Shown here piece by piece: positions 21,545 through 32,041 of a stretch of 32,880 nt of DNA. The stretch lies in the NCBI RefSeq assembly GCF_000203795.2, contig NW_006281102.1, positions 2,501 through 35,380 on the forward strand, in the 5' to 3' direction. The first letter of the stretch is position 1, and every line of letters begins with the position of its first letter. The notes beneath the pieces were generated by a model. That model was not told where the DNA came from. It saw only the letters and a list, made by a program, of their open reading frames with translations, and made no database searches. Source of the DNA: Batrachochytrium dendrobatidis JAM81 (lineage: Eukaryota; Chytridiomycota; Chytridiomycetes; Rhizophydiales). The position numbers were made by a program, and so were the translations under genes.

Positions 21545-22439
21545 TTCTTCCGTTGGTATGACTGCACAGTCATTTTAGGTTAATGTAGACTGTATACATC
21601 AAACACTGCTGATTGTGTCACAACATGATCAATACCAAACTCGGCAAACTGTCGCTGCTACACTGAATGAGTGACATTGTACTATAATTGAATTGGAGAT
21701 TGGCAGGTCGTTCAACAAACTGGCCGTGTCAACAGGTCAAATTGTCATCGTATACATGAACCACAATGGATGATCATGTCATTCAAATCAGCACACAATC
21801 TACTGATATATGCAAAACAACACCACCAATACAATCCAGATCAAACCCAATCACAAACGTGGTGTTGAATCCAATGCATGCGAGTACTTTTTAAACACAT
21901 GATACACACTGATGGTGATGGTTGCTGACAGTCACATTGCAGTGCACATGTCCAATAGTGTCCACTGTCATGTCAATTGTTGCTATCCGTGGCATTCAAC
22001 TAGATCACAATCAATGTCTAACAAATACAGCACAGTAAACTAGTCACGAGTATCCAAGAGTATATCAATTGATGTGATCCAACAAAACAGCAGAGTATTG
22101 ACTGTTTTGTTAAAGTGCATTCAATCAAGACACTCCAGTATCTCGAGTAGAAATATCAGATCTGTTCACCTTTGCACTGAATCCACAACAAATCGCACAG
22201 ATTACAAGCAAAATTTGGACAAATCGAAATGGCTCAAATTTACAGCTAAAACCAAAATGGTATACAATCGCATTGATGTAGAGTTGAACATTATCTTGCA
22301 GTGATTGACTGTTGGTTTGGAATAAACAATGCTGAATATTGGTTGTAGTTTTGTACTTGACATTGACTGTTGATTCGATATACATTATGAATTATTATAA
22401 ACAGTGTCAGTGATATGATGCTCACAAACTATGATTTAA
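21545..22439. other. Gene-free stretch
   Basis: No gene recognised. A 76-codon open frame at 22074-22304 (+) has ordinary composition (NLDKSKWLKFTAKTKM) but no start context or motif. Possibly decayed coding sequence. Confidence 0.4.
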
Positions 22440-22690
22440 ACTGAAATAGTCTTGAACCGGCGTTTGTTGTTTCTGTTGTATTTTGAATCACAGATACGAT
22501 TGCAATCTAGTTCAACAATAATCATGGCATATATCAGTAATGCAAACAACAGTTGCATGCCAACACTGTTATTTGGTGGTCCATTTATGTCAATATGGCT
22601 GCAAGTTGTTGTTATATCACATATTCTGGACATGGTTTTGATATTACGCATCCAGTTCCATCACATTGTTGCTGACCCATTATTGTAATG
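22440..22690 (+). repeat. Dispersed repeat B, copy 2
   Basis: Same blocks as at 18.6 kb: TATTTTGAATCACAGATACGAT, CAATCTAGTTCAACAATAATC, and GGTGGTCCATTTATGTCAATATG. The plus-strand frame ends in the same place and sense, and most changes between the copies keep similar residues. Confidence 0.7.
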
Positions 22691-23317
22691 CTGTATGTCA
22701 CCATAATCATGGACATGAACATGAACATGTGGTTTCACGTATAATATTACAACCATGCATGTCGTTAGTTGAATCATCACTACTAGTGTATAATACACTA
22801 CACTACATGTATGTTGACATGTGTTGTACCAATTTGATTGCATTGCTACAATGTGGCATGCTCCAACCTGTTTGAATGACTGTTGTGCAACATATTGGTA
22901 TTGACCACATGTGATACTGGTCACCAACAAAGTGATCAGCGGTATTCGATCGTATCATTCAATCACTGACTGCCAATACTTCAATTATGAATATTATCCA
23001 CCATTTCATGACACCATCTGATACATTCAGTGCACAGTAGCTGATTGGTGCAATATGATCAATTCAAGCATACTATTACATTGGAAATGGTGGTGACAAT
23101 GCAAGGTGTTTATTGGACAAACAAGACTGAATGCTTACATGACAAATGCAAATTGACAGTATAAATCATATAATACACACTGCAGTACAACATATTCTAA
23201 ACGAGGTTGTTGATAGCGTGATTCCAGTTTTACAATGAAATTGAATTACCAAGCAGTTTATTATCCAAACATTGATTTACCATGCACTTTTAGTTATGGT
23301 GGTTTGTGTAGAAATAT
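22691..23317. other. Gene-free stretch with a dispersed segment
   Basis: About 23020-23220 resembles 8430-8630. A short CATGGACATGAACATGAACATG repeat lies near 22710. From about 23250 the sequence is 3' flank of the minus-strand gene. No gene seen. Confidence 0.45.
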
Positions 23318-24217
23318 TCAAGTAGACTTTTTATATCCAATGAACCTCAGCATTTGTCGTTTGAATCTATTAAACTTTGAACGTAATGAAGGAAGTTGAA
23401 TATCATATTCTTGCAGTACACTAGATTCACTTGAATATCTAGCAATTTTAGTTGTTGGTACAAAGTGCACTTTAGCTTCCCTTGAACCAGCATCGTGACT
23501 TGATTTCTGATGATGTTTTTTAGAATGATCGTGTTTTGAGCCGTGGGGTTTAAAAGTAGATCCAGGTTTCAAGATGGATTTTAATTCTGGAGTAGGTTCA
23601 GATACAACTCTGATTGATTTTTCTTCGAGAGGTTCAAGAGCCAACTTGCGACACACCCATAATCTTCCTAGCTTCAGCATCTTCAAATTCTTTTTATCAG
23701 ATGAGCTCATTCTACGCTCCTTTTGTTTAGTTTCTAGTATTCTTTCCTTTGCCTTGGTGCTCATCTTGTGCGGATATCCGTCTCCAACATCAGTTGGAAT
23801 TTCCATACCCATATTCTTCATTATTTTTTCGACTCTATCCAGTTTTTGCTGAGGTGTGAGAATGGGCCGTTCATTCTCTGGGATATAGTTTTTAGGAAGA
23901 TGACAGACGTCGTCGTATAGTGTGTTGTCAAATATATCATCATCTGACTGTTTGGACTAAGAGTATGACGATAATTCATTGGACTGTTCAACAGAGCTGT
24001 CTGAATCATCGGGATCTATAGTCGACTGAGCTACATCATGATTGGTTCCAGTTGATTGTTGCTCTGTTCCAGTTGAAGCGCAAATACCAGTGTGTTGCTG
24101 CATGTGTGTTGAACATTCTTTTACAGGTTCTGATTTGCTGGCAGACGGACTATCAATGACTACTGCACTGACTGTCACCGACAACAGTGACAACACAATA
24201 GTCGATATGAATTTCAT
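23318..24217 (-). CDS. Secreted basic protein, interrupted by one in-frame TAG
   Basis: Start at the ATG at 24217 gives MKFISTIVLSLLSVTVSAVV, a strong signal peptide. The longer start at 24253 would place a polar leader before it. An acidic Ser/Thr-rich segment follows (STIDPDDSDSSVEQSNEL) and then TAG at 23957-23959. The same frame continues open to 23318: acidic (SDDDIFDNTLYDD), then a Pro/Glu segment, then a basic helical domain (KMSTKAKERILETKQKERR) and a His/Lys/Ser stretch (SKHDHSKKHHQKSS), ending in a basic tail. Without the TAG the protein would be about 298 residues. The stop could mark a new null allele or a read error. It could also be inside a 78-bp phase-0 intron (GTAGCT to TTAG), but that donor is weak and the candidate intron reads like coding sequence. 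Family not recognised. Confidence 0.65.
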
Positions 24218-24340
24218 CCTGTCGACCAAAATGAATGTGATAAAGCTTGTCAATTAGTAGGACAATTCTTGGTAATGAATGGGTCAGTTGTGGATATGGA
24301 CCATACCTTCATAGCGATTAAATATATAATCAAGACACAA
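24218..24340 (-). promoter_or_regulatory. TATA-type promoter region
   Basis: Minus-strand ATTATATATTTAATCG lies at about 24315-24330, roughly 100 bp upstream of the preferred ATG. It is the only TATA-like element in the expected range. Confidence 0.4.
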
Positions 24341-25069
24341 GGGTTATATAAGCTTACGCAGCAACAACGCAACTGCTATTTAGGTATATGTAGCACATAT
24401 ACTCATGTGTAGGCTGTTTTATGCACAACTCTTCAGCCATTGAATGAAACAGGACTCATAGTCAAGGACTGGTGACCCTGACCCATATACTAAAGAATAT
24501 GTCAAGATCGATTGGCATATTCAGTCAGTTTCAAGTTACGGTCAGTATAGGGTAACAGTTTATCCACACAACAGCTGGTCAAATATTAGTGGTAAAATCC
24601 TTCAAACGGCTGCTTCAACACTTGATCTAGTGATATGATACTGTGTTGCAGTCCTGTTCAATGCAGTATGGATTGATGGTCATATCAGCAGTATCAATAC
24701 TTTATGCCAACTGTAATACTTTCAATACGCCAACTCAAAGTATTGCCAATGATTAGAAAGCTTCAACAGAACTCTTGAACTGACAATTGTCATGCTATCA
24801 ATAGTATGAACATCCGACTCAATACTGTACATGACTGATTGTCAAGAGTCTTGCAGCATTTACTTGTCAAACTGGATTCCTGTTTCGATTATACAAACAT
24901 GACATCAAACACATGTCTACTTTGGAACAAGACGTTGAGTTGAATGTCCAGCAATATACAAAAATATACAAAAACAGCACGAATTGAATGTCAAAACTCG
25001 ATTACTAACAATTTCAAATCTACACAAACGAATACGACAACTTGCAGTCTAGTCATGTAAACGGAACAC
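24341..25069. other. Gene-free stretch
   Basis: No gene recognised. A plus-strand piece at about 24895-24990 (HMSTLEQDVELNVQQYTKIY) reads like a fragment of a helical protein but is isolated by stops. Confidence 0.4.
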
Positions 25070-25330
25070 TAACAGTGTTGGTGTGTAATAAACAGCCAGT
25101 GTCATGTCATGGTTGACAATACAGTGGTGTTGTTGGTGATTGACATGCATGGTTGCATTACTGACATGTGTCATGATTGTTGTTGAACTAGATTGCAATC
25201 GTATCCGTGATTCAGAATACAACAAATGTGTACAGAGTTGTATGGACAATATTGACAGTCCAACACAATACATGAATGTGGGTTCAAACTTGGTGACCAT
25301 ACAATGTATGATTACCAAATGTGTCGAGTA
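25070..25330 (-). repeat. Dispersed repeat B, copy 3 (inverted)
   Basis: Reverse complement matches copy 1 from the AAGTTTGAACCCACATTCATG block through AATCTAGTTCAACAACAATC and on to TGTTTATTACACACCAACACTG. It has about 50 bp (near 25095-25145) that copy 1 lacks. An open frame of 141 codons on the minus strand (25474-25049) runs through it, but the extra 50 bp and the different ending suggest chance extension rather than a kept gene. Confidence 0.65.
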
Positions 25331-26287
25331 TCCATGCGGGATACTAAATGGTAATATGTGATGATCCAAGGGACTCGTATCACCAATGTTTGTGTGCCAT
25401 AATTCCACTATTTGACTTGGTAAACAATAGGAATTACACCTATTGATCAATTTACTTTTCTGATTGCTCATCATACATTCTACTTGTTCGTGTCACCAAG
25501 ATACAAACAATCAATTACTACAAGACTGACTATAACTCATATTTATTAATAAATGACTCTTCCAACCATTTCAACATATTATTGTTTTATTACATCTTTT
25601 CATTATCATTGAAAAAACCAAGTCTGCTGATCCTGAATTACTGTGCAACTCCCATTACACTTTTGATTTGTTATTTTCTGTCAACTACTAACAGTTACAG
25701 ATCATACACACACACCTCCATTTAAATTAATATAAATCAGATTACACAAAACTCCAACAGAGTTGTTGGTTGTTGATGGGCAAGTTGGATATAAAGTTGT
25801 TTTCAATCAATCCGTTGGCAATCATGATAGCATACTTTGATTTGTATGTACGCAATATTGCTGTCATTTTGTGTATGATGTTTCCTATTTCTACAAACGC
25901 ATTCCATTTCCAGCTGTTTCCTTTGCAGACATTTGATGTTGTGTAACAATGAGGGTGTAAAATGTAGTACAGAAATAGACGACTAAATTACAATTATTCC
26001 AACGGATTTAGCACTCTTGTTCAAGTAAAACGGTATCATCCGATGCTCACTATACACTACTTGTACGTTGAATCATGCCAATCACTTGCTATTTTAACAA
26101 GCATGAAATATCACAACAATATTGATGACCAACTAATAGCCGAGTGTCAACTCATTTCAGTCTCAGTTTATACTCATTTCTTAACCCTAACCCTTGACCA
26201 TAACCCTTTTCAGAGTGAAGCTGCATAATCAACCATATGATATTTGAATACACAGGTGGCGGTTTAATCAAAATTGTGGATCGTCAT
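25331..26287. other. Gene-free stretch
   Basis: AT-rich and repeat-poor compared with its neighbours. It contains two telomere-like CCCTAA words near 26182-26194. No gene seen. Confidence 0.45.
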
Positions 26288-26445
26288 ATAAAGGGATATC
26301 CCTTCAAAGTTTGGCATTGATAACAAATCAATATCAACCCTGACAACAACACAAGCCCTTAGGACGGTTATTCAAGGGATATGCTTTTAATACCATTTAT
26401 TCAGTAATGGATATAAACATGGTTCAAAAACCGACCTGTTGGATG
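26288..26445 (+). promoter_or_regulatory. Promoter shared with the 8.7-kb paralog
   Basis: Matches 9372-9540 (other strand) in ATTGATAACAAATCAA, CAACCCTGA, CCCTTAGGACG, ATATGCTTTTAAT and ATGGATATAAA, with TATAAA at 26412-26417. A perfect 14-base palindrome AAGGGATATCCCTT lies at 26291-26304; the other copy does not keep it. Confidence 0.75.
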
Positions 26446-26475
26446 ACATTACAACTTGCTCAACCAAACCAGTAG
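26443..26475 (+). promoter_or_regulatory. Short upstream ORF, 10 codons
   Basis: ATG at 26443 opens MTLQLAQPNQ and stops at TAG 26473-26475, one base before the main ATG at 26477. In the 8.7-kb paralog the same ATG and peptide (MTLQLAQP) run in frame into the signal peptide. A uORF ending right before the start codon could lower translation of the main frame. Confidence 0.5.
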
Positions 26476-26476
26476 A

Positions 26477-27295
26477 ATGAGACTCGCAGTTGCTGTATTG
26501 TCATCGATCTTGCTTGCCCTCTCGGTTACTACAGCCAGCCCAGTCAACCCCAGTGCAACTACAGATGTTGAAACTAGCACTTCAACCGTCATTCCCAGTG
26601 CAACTACAAGTACTGAATATAGTCTTTGGATAGTTCCTAATCCAAACGGTATAGGCTTGGGTGCTCTTGATGCACTTCCAGATAACGTCAAGCATTTACT
26701 CGACAAATACGTAGAGTTACAGGATGCTCGTAATCAGCAAAGCAAAATATATTGGCCGTTAAAATCTCAATATGACAGTCAATATGACGTGGTACTGGGC
26801 GTGGAAAAAGATCTTGAAATTCTGAAATATCAATCTCAAAAAGGCAATGGCAATCCAAAATATGGTGACATTGAGAAGACTAAGCTTGATCTTGAAGACC
26901 AAAGATCCAAACTTGTCAAACTTCGAAAAGATCTTGATGAGTGCGAGTCCGAGATTGGTCATCTTGCAGAAAAAAAATGGGAGGCCGATAAACAGATTGT
27001 GAGTCTCGTTTTCGGAACCCCTCTGAATCCTGATTTATTTAATTACCAACTTTTGCTTATCAAAGAAACGCCTTCCGTTAAAGATTACCTTGAAGAACAA
27101 TTATCAAAATACAAGGATCTTGGTCAGAATCATGGTGATCAACAACGTCAAGACTCGCAATCGTCATTGGATACACTATCTGAATCTGGATCCAATCGGA
27201 AGAGTACTTCCAATAAACGGAAAAGGGTTTCCAAGCTTGTGGATGAATTGAAATCATTCTTTAAACGACCCAAACATGACGATCCATCCAATTGA
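26477..27295 (+). CDS. Secreted coiled-coil protein, intact
   Basis: 272 residues from the ATG at 26477. Signal peptide MRLAVAVLSSILLALSVTTA is followed by a Ser/Thr-rich linker with a duplicated PSATT motif (NPSATTDVETSTST, IPSATTST). Residues about 75 to 185 are a long charged helix with coiled-coil character (LQDARNQQSKIYWPLKSQY, later TKLDLEDQRSKLVKLRKDLD). The C-terminal 50 residues are polar and basic (DTLSESGSNRKSTSNKRKR, then FFKRP), resembling a nuclear-localisation-type basic cluster, though that is inference. Paralog of the 8.7-kb gene. No intron is needed. One of the few undamaged genes in the window. Likely a lineage-specific secreted protein; molecular function unknown. Confidence 0.8.
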   Translation: MRLAVAVLSSILLALSVTTASPVNPSATTDVETSTSTVIPSATTSTEYSLWIVPNPNGIGLGALDALPDNVKHLLDKYVELQDARNQQSKIYWPLKSQYDSQYDVVLGVEKDLEILKYQSQKGNGNPKYGDIEKTKLDLEDQRSKLVKLRKDLDECESEIGHLAEKKWEADKQIVSLVFGTPLNPDLFNYQLLLIKETPSVKDYLEEQLSKYKDLGQNHGDQQRQDSQSSLDTLSESGSNRKSTSNKRKRVSKLVDELKSFFKRPKHDDPSN

Positions 27296-27959
27296 TTTGA
27301 ATGTCAATCTGGACTTGTTTCAACCGATTCAATTGCCATTATGGTTTAATTTACAATAAATTTGTATGTGCATGCATTATATCTGATTATTGTACACAGT
27401 CTTGATTGGCATGATATCATATTGTACATTGACACTTGTATTTCCCAATCAATACAATACAGTTGATTGTATATTGCATAGTTGTACACATTGATGATGC
27501 TGACATGCATGTGTGTATTGTGTCGATATGATATTTCTTGACATGTCGTATTGGCACATGCAATACCAATACCAACAATAGTCATGTGTGTTGATATCAG
27601 ATCCGACCAATTTGACTGGTTTGACTCGTTGATTGTGGTATCAAAATGGTTGCATCAATAGCTTGACTGATCACACACATCAGTCGCAGTATCAACTCTG
27701 TCGTGTGTCAAGTATCACATGTTGAATATACAATGCCAACAATATGGTCATTATGCACATGTTGATGTATGCAGTGATCGTATACTGGTTGATTGGTGCA
27801 ATATGATCACACACCAATGGAATGTGATAATCATGATATTTGCAGCAGTATACCATATTAAACTGATACAATACATGCACGGTTTGGACATATCACACAC
27901 ATTACAATAAATGGCATGATACATACATTGACTTCATCAACATTGACTTTAATTGTGTA
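27296..27959. other. Gene-free stretch
   Basis: 3' flank of the coiled-coil gene, then dispersed-repeat debris. The segment around 27775-27810 carries the TTGATTGGTGCAATATGATCA word seen also near 23043, and 27864-27902 resembles 19190-19230. No gene seen. Confidence 0.45.
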
Positions 27960-28175
27960 GCATTTGTTAATATCACCACCCAGCTCAACGGGTGATCGTT
28001 TTGATAGCCTATTGTTTGATTGACTGGCAATTTCAACTGGTGATTCTAATGCAAGTCGAACTGCAGCAACCGCTTGTAACGCATTCTAGAGTAATCAGCA
28101 TTGTATCGAGTAGTGTGATGAAAATGGGTTGAATCTGGTACATGATTGCCGTTTTATAATGACGGCAGCTTCAAG
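27960..28175 (-). pseudogene. Duplicate of protease exon 1 with promoter
   Basis: Near-identical to 20976-21190 on the same strand: the KR-containing propeptide segment, signal peptide region and TATA box are all recognisable. An 11-base deletion in the signal-peptide region (the AAGTATAACGC present near 21090 is missing near 28082) shifts the frame. The sequence diverges before the splice donor, and no exon 2 follows. It is therefore an orphan, non-functional first exon. Sequence similarity continues past 28175 to about 28440, carrying the neighbouring unknown ORF start with it. Confidence 0.8.
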
Positions 28176-28340
28176 GGTGACAATCAGCAATCTCCAAATG
28201 GGTATTTAGAAAAAGCCAAATACACCATGTAGGGCGAATCAATATACAAGCATCGTTGTTGGTGTATAATTAACCTCGGTAGTATGCTGTGTTGATCTCT
28301 CCAATTGCGGTCATGTATCCAGTGATCAGGTAGTGCCATT

Positions 28341-28880
28341 ATGGATAATTATCATCGCATCTACAATCCATTAATACAGCATACACTGTCATTGTATGCC
28401 AAGTATTTGACTGATTGTTCAATTGGTCATGTTTTTTGACCAGCATCCATCTGTGCACTGTTTAGATTGGTCCCATTTGTCATTTATCAGTCAATTTGTA
28501 TACAGGTCGGGTTATCCAACGACTCGCTATCATGCAAATTCAAATACAGTCTATGCAACAGTCGGTTGTTTTTGTGTATATCCAGATTGAACTACCAATA
28601 ATGGTTATTTCAAAGTCACTCAATATCCTGCCAATTGTCATTGTGATTGTATTCCACATCCAATTATAGATTGTAATCACAACCACAATTATCGTGTTTG
28701 ATCAAATGATGTTTTGCATTGATCATGATATCATACATCACGATACTGCCAGATCACTGCACACAAGTCATGATCAATACAAATCTGCATTACTGATTGA
28801 CACTGATCGACACCATATATACAGTCAGGCAGTACAACAAATCACCAGCATGCCATTGACCGTGTTGCAATACAATTGAC
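28341..28880 (+). pseudogene. Repeated unknown ORF (copy 2), decayed
   Basis: Starts at the ATG at 28341 (MDNYHRIYNPLIQHTLSLY). A one-base shift near 28435 moves to a frame with strong protein character (DWSHLSFISQFVYRSGYP, then YATVGCFCVYPD), a TGA, then GYFKVTQYPANCHCDCIPHP, another stop, and finally HDQYKSALLIDTDRHHI ending at 28877-28879. The KSALLIDT tail is shared with the tails in both inverted-repeat arms, so they belong to one family. No known domain recognised. At least three lesions. Confidence 0.45.
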
Positions 28881-28926
28881 CAATATATCATGCTGTATGT
28901 TGCACCAAGTCGCGACATACAACAAC

Positions 28927-30070
28927 ATTACTGACTGAATACAAGTCACAACTGCAAGTATTCATATGGTAATGGACTGACATTGGTGTTGATATTGAAT
29001 TGATTGACTAATCGATCATCATCAATTGCATCAGTGGTTGGTATATTCAACTGATATACACCATGTCCGAGTCTGATACATGTCGATATATGCGTGTCAA
29101 TCAGCAATGCATATTTGTGACCACAAGTCGAATGTGAGTCGAGTCGATCACTAAACCAACGAATCAATGATTGCAGTCTAAATGTAGTGCGATTTGATGC
29201 GACATGACAATATATTGTCCAACAGGTTCAACATACACAACACCGATATTCAATACATCACACATGTATACACTGCGTATACAAGCGGTAGCAATGACCA
29301 ATCCAAACCAACAGTGACAGAGTTACTCATCAACATATAGTCGATCATCAGTCGAGTCTGCATATATCAACCAGTTGCGACACGTCATAATCAATGTGGA
29401 TTGTATTGTCCACCAATCGATCATGACAGCTAATCAATACCAATCATGTAGTCAATACAATCACCAACATATCAATGATTGTTGACTGGCGGTTACGACT
29501 CGTCAATTGCATCCAATGTTACAGGTGATGCACATTTGATTACTGCAAAGCAACAACTTGTCAATCATATCATAGTGTGCATTACCAACGGACCATGCAA
29601 TTACAAATCAATGTATACGTGATCAACATTTGATATTTGATAGTGATGAATCAACCATGATCGATTGTATCATACAACTAATACAGTTGCATTGTCTGGT
29701 ATGTATGATTGGCCCACTCATGTCAAACAGTAACTAATGTGTGTATATCGAGTTTGTGTTGCATGGACACATCAAGGTGTTTGATAACGAGTCCAACGTG
29801 ATGATACAAACCCAATATTATATGAATATCCAAGTTGATGAATCAAGTCAAGGTTTACAAAGTGTCAATATGTCAGGTCAATCAAACGAACCAGTCAACC
29901 ATTATATTGTGACTAGTGATGGCACGGTTTGAATGTCAACGAGTTGGACAGTCGACAATATGGGTGATTGTGATTTGGTCAAACCGCAATACTCGCATAT
30001 CACTAAACCAGTTTGATGTGTGTGGTGTAGGCAGTATGCATAAACTCGTTGATATCATGGACTATAACCA
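28927..30070. repeat. Inverted repeat, right arm (1.14 kb)
   Basis: Reverse complement of 9774-10925. Coding-like traces: minus strand 29167-28946 (73 codons, HKYALLIDTHISTCIRLGHG) and plus strand about 29490-29930 in three frames (SSIASNVTGDAHLITA; DSDESTMIDCIIQLIQ; LHGHIKVFDNESNVMIQTQY). The plus-strand trace reaches almost to the RNase III gene. The arm ends at 30070, exactly where the conserved RNase III sequence begins. Confidence 0.8.
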
Positions 30071-31175
30071 TTCAGGAACGGGAAAACTGGGTAGCATGTT
30101 TCAACGGCTTGAATTTTTAGGAGATGCAGTGCTTTCTTACCTTGTAATGCAACATTTGTATAAAATTACACCACCGTTGAATCCAGGTGGATTATCAAAA
30201 CTTTGCGCTGAGCTTGTTTGCAATCAATTTCTGGCATGTGTGTCAATTCAAATTGGGTTGGTAAAGTATATACGCCATACAGATATGACTATGGAAGCAG
30301 CAATCGGGCGGTTTACTGCATGGGTTCAAGGCTATCTCGCATCTGAATCATCTACTCCATTACCAATATCGACGTCAGCTACTCAAATTGCCTCTGCTCG
30401 AATGTTTTGGAACAAGGGAAATACAGCACCAAAAACTGCAGGTGATGTTTACGAGTCCATGCTAGGTGCTGTATTTGTAGATTCTCAATTTGATATACAC
30501 TGCGTGCAAAGCATGTTTGACATCACAGTGATCTCACCTTGGTGGTGGCGATTCACATCGCTGTTTGGTGGAGAATCAATGATATACGAAAACCCAGTTG
30601 CTGAATTGCGAACCTTGTCCTATTCATTGTTTAAATGTGTCAAGATAGATTACACGTATGTTTTTTGTCGGGTAAATTTGACAACTACAAATCTATTGTC
30701 TGCATTTCTGTTGAATACAATTGCCAAAAAGTACTGAAATCCAACTATTTTTAAAAACAAAACATTCAGATATGAATATGGTCTACATGGAGGTACTACC
30801 GCAACTATCACGTATCACAACATGGTATTGGCTCAATGTCTCGGCACTGGGCAACGCGATGCCAAAAAAGCAGCGGCATGTACAGCCGTCGAGTATGTCA
30901 ATATGCACAAAGACGAGCTAAAAGACTTGTGTGATTGTGCACATCAGCAAAAACAGGAGTCCACAGAGACAAAAGTATATGCAGCCGATAGCATCATTTG
31001 TTTTGATTCAGACAAGGACAAGCCGACACGGTCTAATAAGGAATCGGCTCGGCTTTCTATCGAGTATGCAACAACTACTGATCAACAAGATCCGGCAAGT
31101 GATTGGGGTGAGTCTGTTGATCAAGCAACGCATGCACCACTTGAATCTATTGCAGTTTCACCCGATACTTTGTAA
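29919..31175 (+). CDS. Dicer-type RNase III domain plus dsRBD, 5'-truncated
   Basis: Two exons, split by a 114-bp intron at 30656-30769 (GTATGT to TTCAG, phases agree). The RNase III domain has its signature RLEFLGDAVLSYLV and the second motif KTAGDVYESMLGAVF; the acidic residues expected at the active site (Glu and Asp in the first, Asp and Glu in the second) are present. Across the intron a dsRNA-binding domain follows, ending GTGQRDAKKAAACTAVEYV, and then an acidic/polar tail. The spacing between the two RNase III motifs, with an insert (WVQGYLASESSTPLPIS), suits the second RNase III domain of a Dicer. Helicase, PAZ and first RNase III domains are absent. The in-frame ORF opens at the ATG at 29919, but 29919-30070 is inverted-repeat DNA, so gene-derived sequence starts at 30071. 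Either a rearranged Dicer tail or a short RNase III of Rnt1/Dcr1 type. Catalytic residues are intact, so activity is possible if expressed. Confidence 0.75.
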
Positions 31176-31310
31176 TGCACGAGTCGAAGCATGCTGAAGG
31201 CTTATCGTGCAGTAATGATTGCGCATCCATCCACACTGCAATAGAGATCCACTCCACAGCTGCAACCATAGTAATGAACCAGTCTAATTATAATCTTGAA
31301 ATATCGAGAA
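31176..31310. other. Convergent 3' intergenic gap
   Basis: 135 bp separate the ends of the RNase III gene (+) and the basic protein gene (-). No terminator-like feature is distinguishable. Confidence 0.5.
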
Positions 31311-31946
31311 TTAATATATTGCAGCTTGACCAAATTTGTAATCGTCATCATCCATCATATCTGCTGCAGAATAACTGGATGAGCCAATATTAGCAACACA
31401 TCCTCGAGTCTTGCTTTTAGGAGTCGAGTTGGATACTATAGTCTTGGATACCTTTCCTGCTTTCTTGGAGCGTAATACAGCTTTAGTCTTTCCAGCAGCA
31501 GTGGGTTTATCACCTAACCGGTCAATAAGCCGCTTGCCAAGACGATTCTCAATTGGACCTGGTTTGGGTCCAAGACGCTTTACAAGGGGTTTGACCACTG
31601 AAATGGTCTTGGATGCTTTAGTACGACCATTACTTTGCTTGGTCATCATACTGGCAGCAGAATTGGACATTTTATGACCAGTCTGTTGTTGCTGCTTCAA
31701 GAGAGTTGCAGCAGTCTTTGCATCAAGTCTTTTGTTAAAAGTGGATGGCTCAAGTCTTTTCTGAACAGTTGTAGAGGATGATGGATGAACTGCTCGAGTC
31801 TTGGCAGCAACAGCTCTATCCCTTTCAATCAATGCAAACCTTGAGGCGAATGCAGCATGAGTATCGTTAATACAAACCATTTACACGTAGCAATGGCTGA
31901 ATACTATCATTCTAGCCAACACTACTTACCGCTCAGCCAATGTCAT
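31311..31946 (-). CDS. Basic protein with RLG motifs, two exons
   Basis: Exon 1 is only 17 bases (31946-31930, MTLAE plus two bases). A 90-bp intron (GTAAGT, acceptor CAAG) joins it to exon 2 at 31839-31311, giving 181 residues starting MTLAERFALIERDRA. The body is very basic and rich in Ala, Lys, Thr and Ser. It has three RLG dipeptide-type motifs in a row (VKRLGPKPGP, IENRLGKRL, IDRLGDKP) and ends in an acidic patch and aromatic tail (DMMDDDDYKFGQAAIY). No signal peptide, so probably nuclear or RNA-bound. The layout resembles RNA-export adaptor proteins, but this is speculation. It looks intact and conserved-gene-like, unlike most neighbours. Confidence 0.7.
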
Positions 31947-32041
31947 GATAATATATCGACAAGATCTGAACCAACTTCAAACTTTATTTAATCATTCTGC
32001 ATATTGGATGATATGCCAAGGAATTCAGTTCAATATAAGCC
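31947..32041. other. Short spacer
   Basis: 95 bp between the start of the basic protein gene and the end of the Ala/Gln-rich gene; it must hold the promoter of the former. No clear TATA box. Confidence 0.4.

Noticed and set aside
25049..25474. 141-codon open frame on the minus strand
   Set aside because: It runs through a dispersed repeat copy and into unrelated flank; the frame is not kept in the same form in the other copies.
26178..26212. Telomere-like CCCTAA words
   Set aside because: Only two imperfect copies. Another AGGGTTAGGG-like word near 13974 lies inside CRN coding sequence, so chance is likely.
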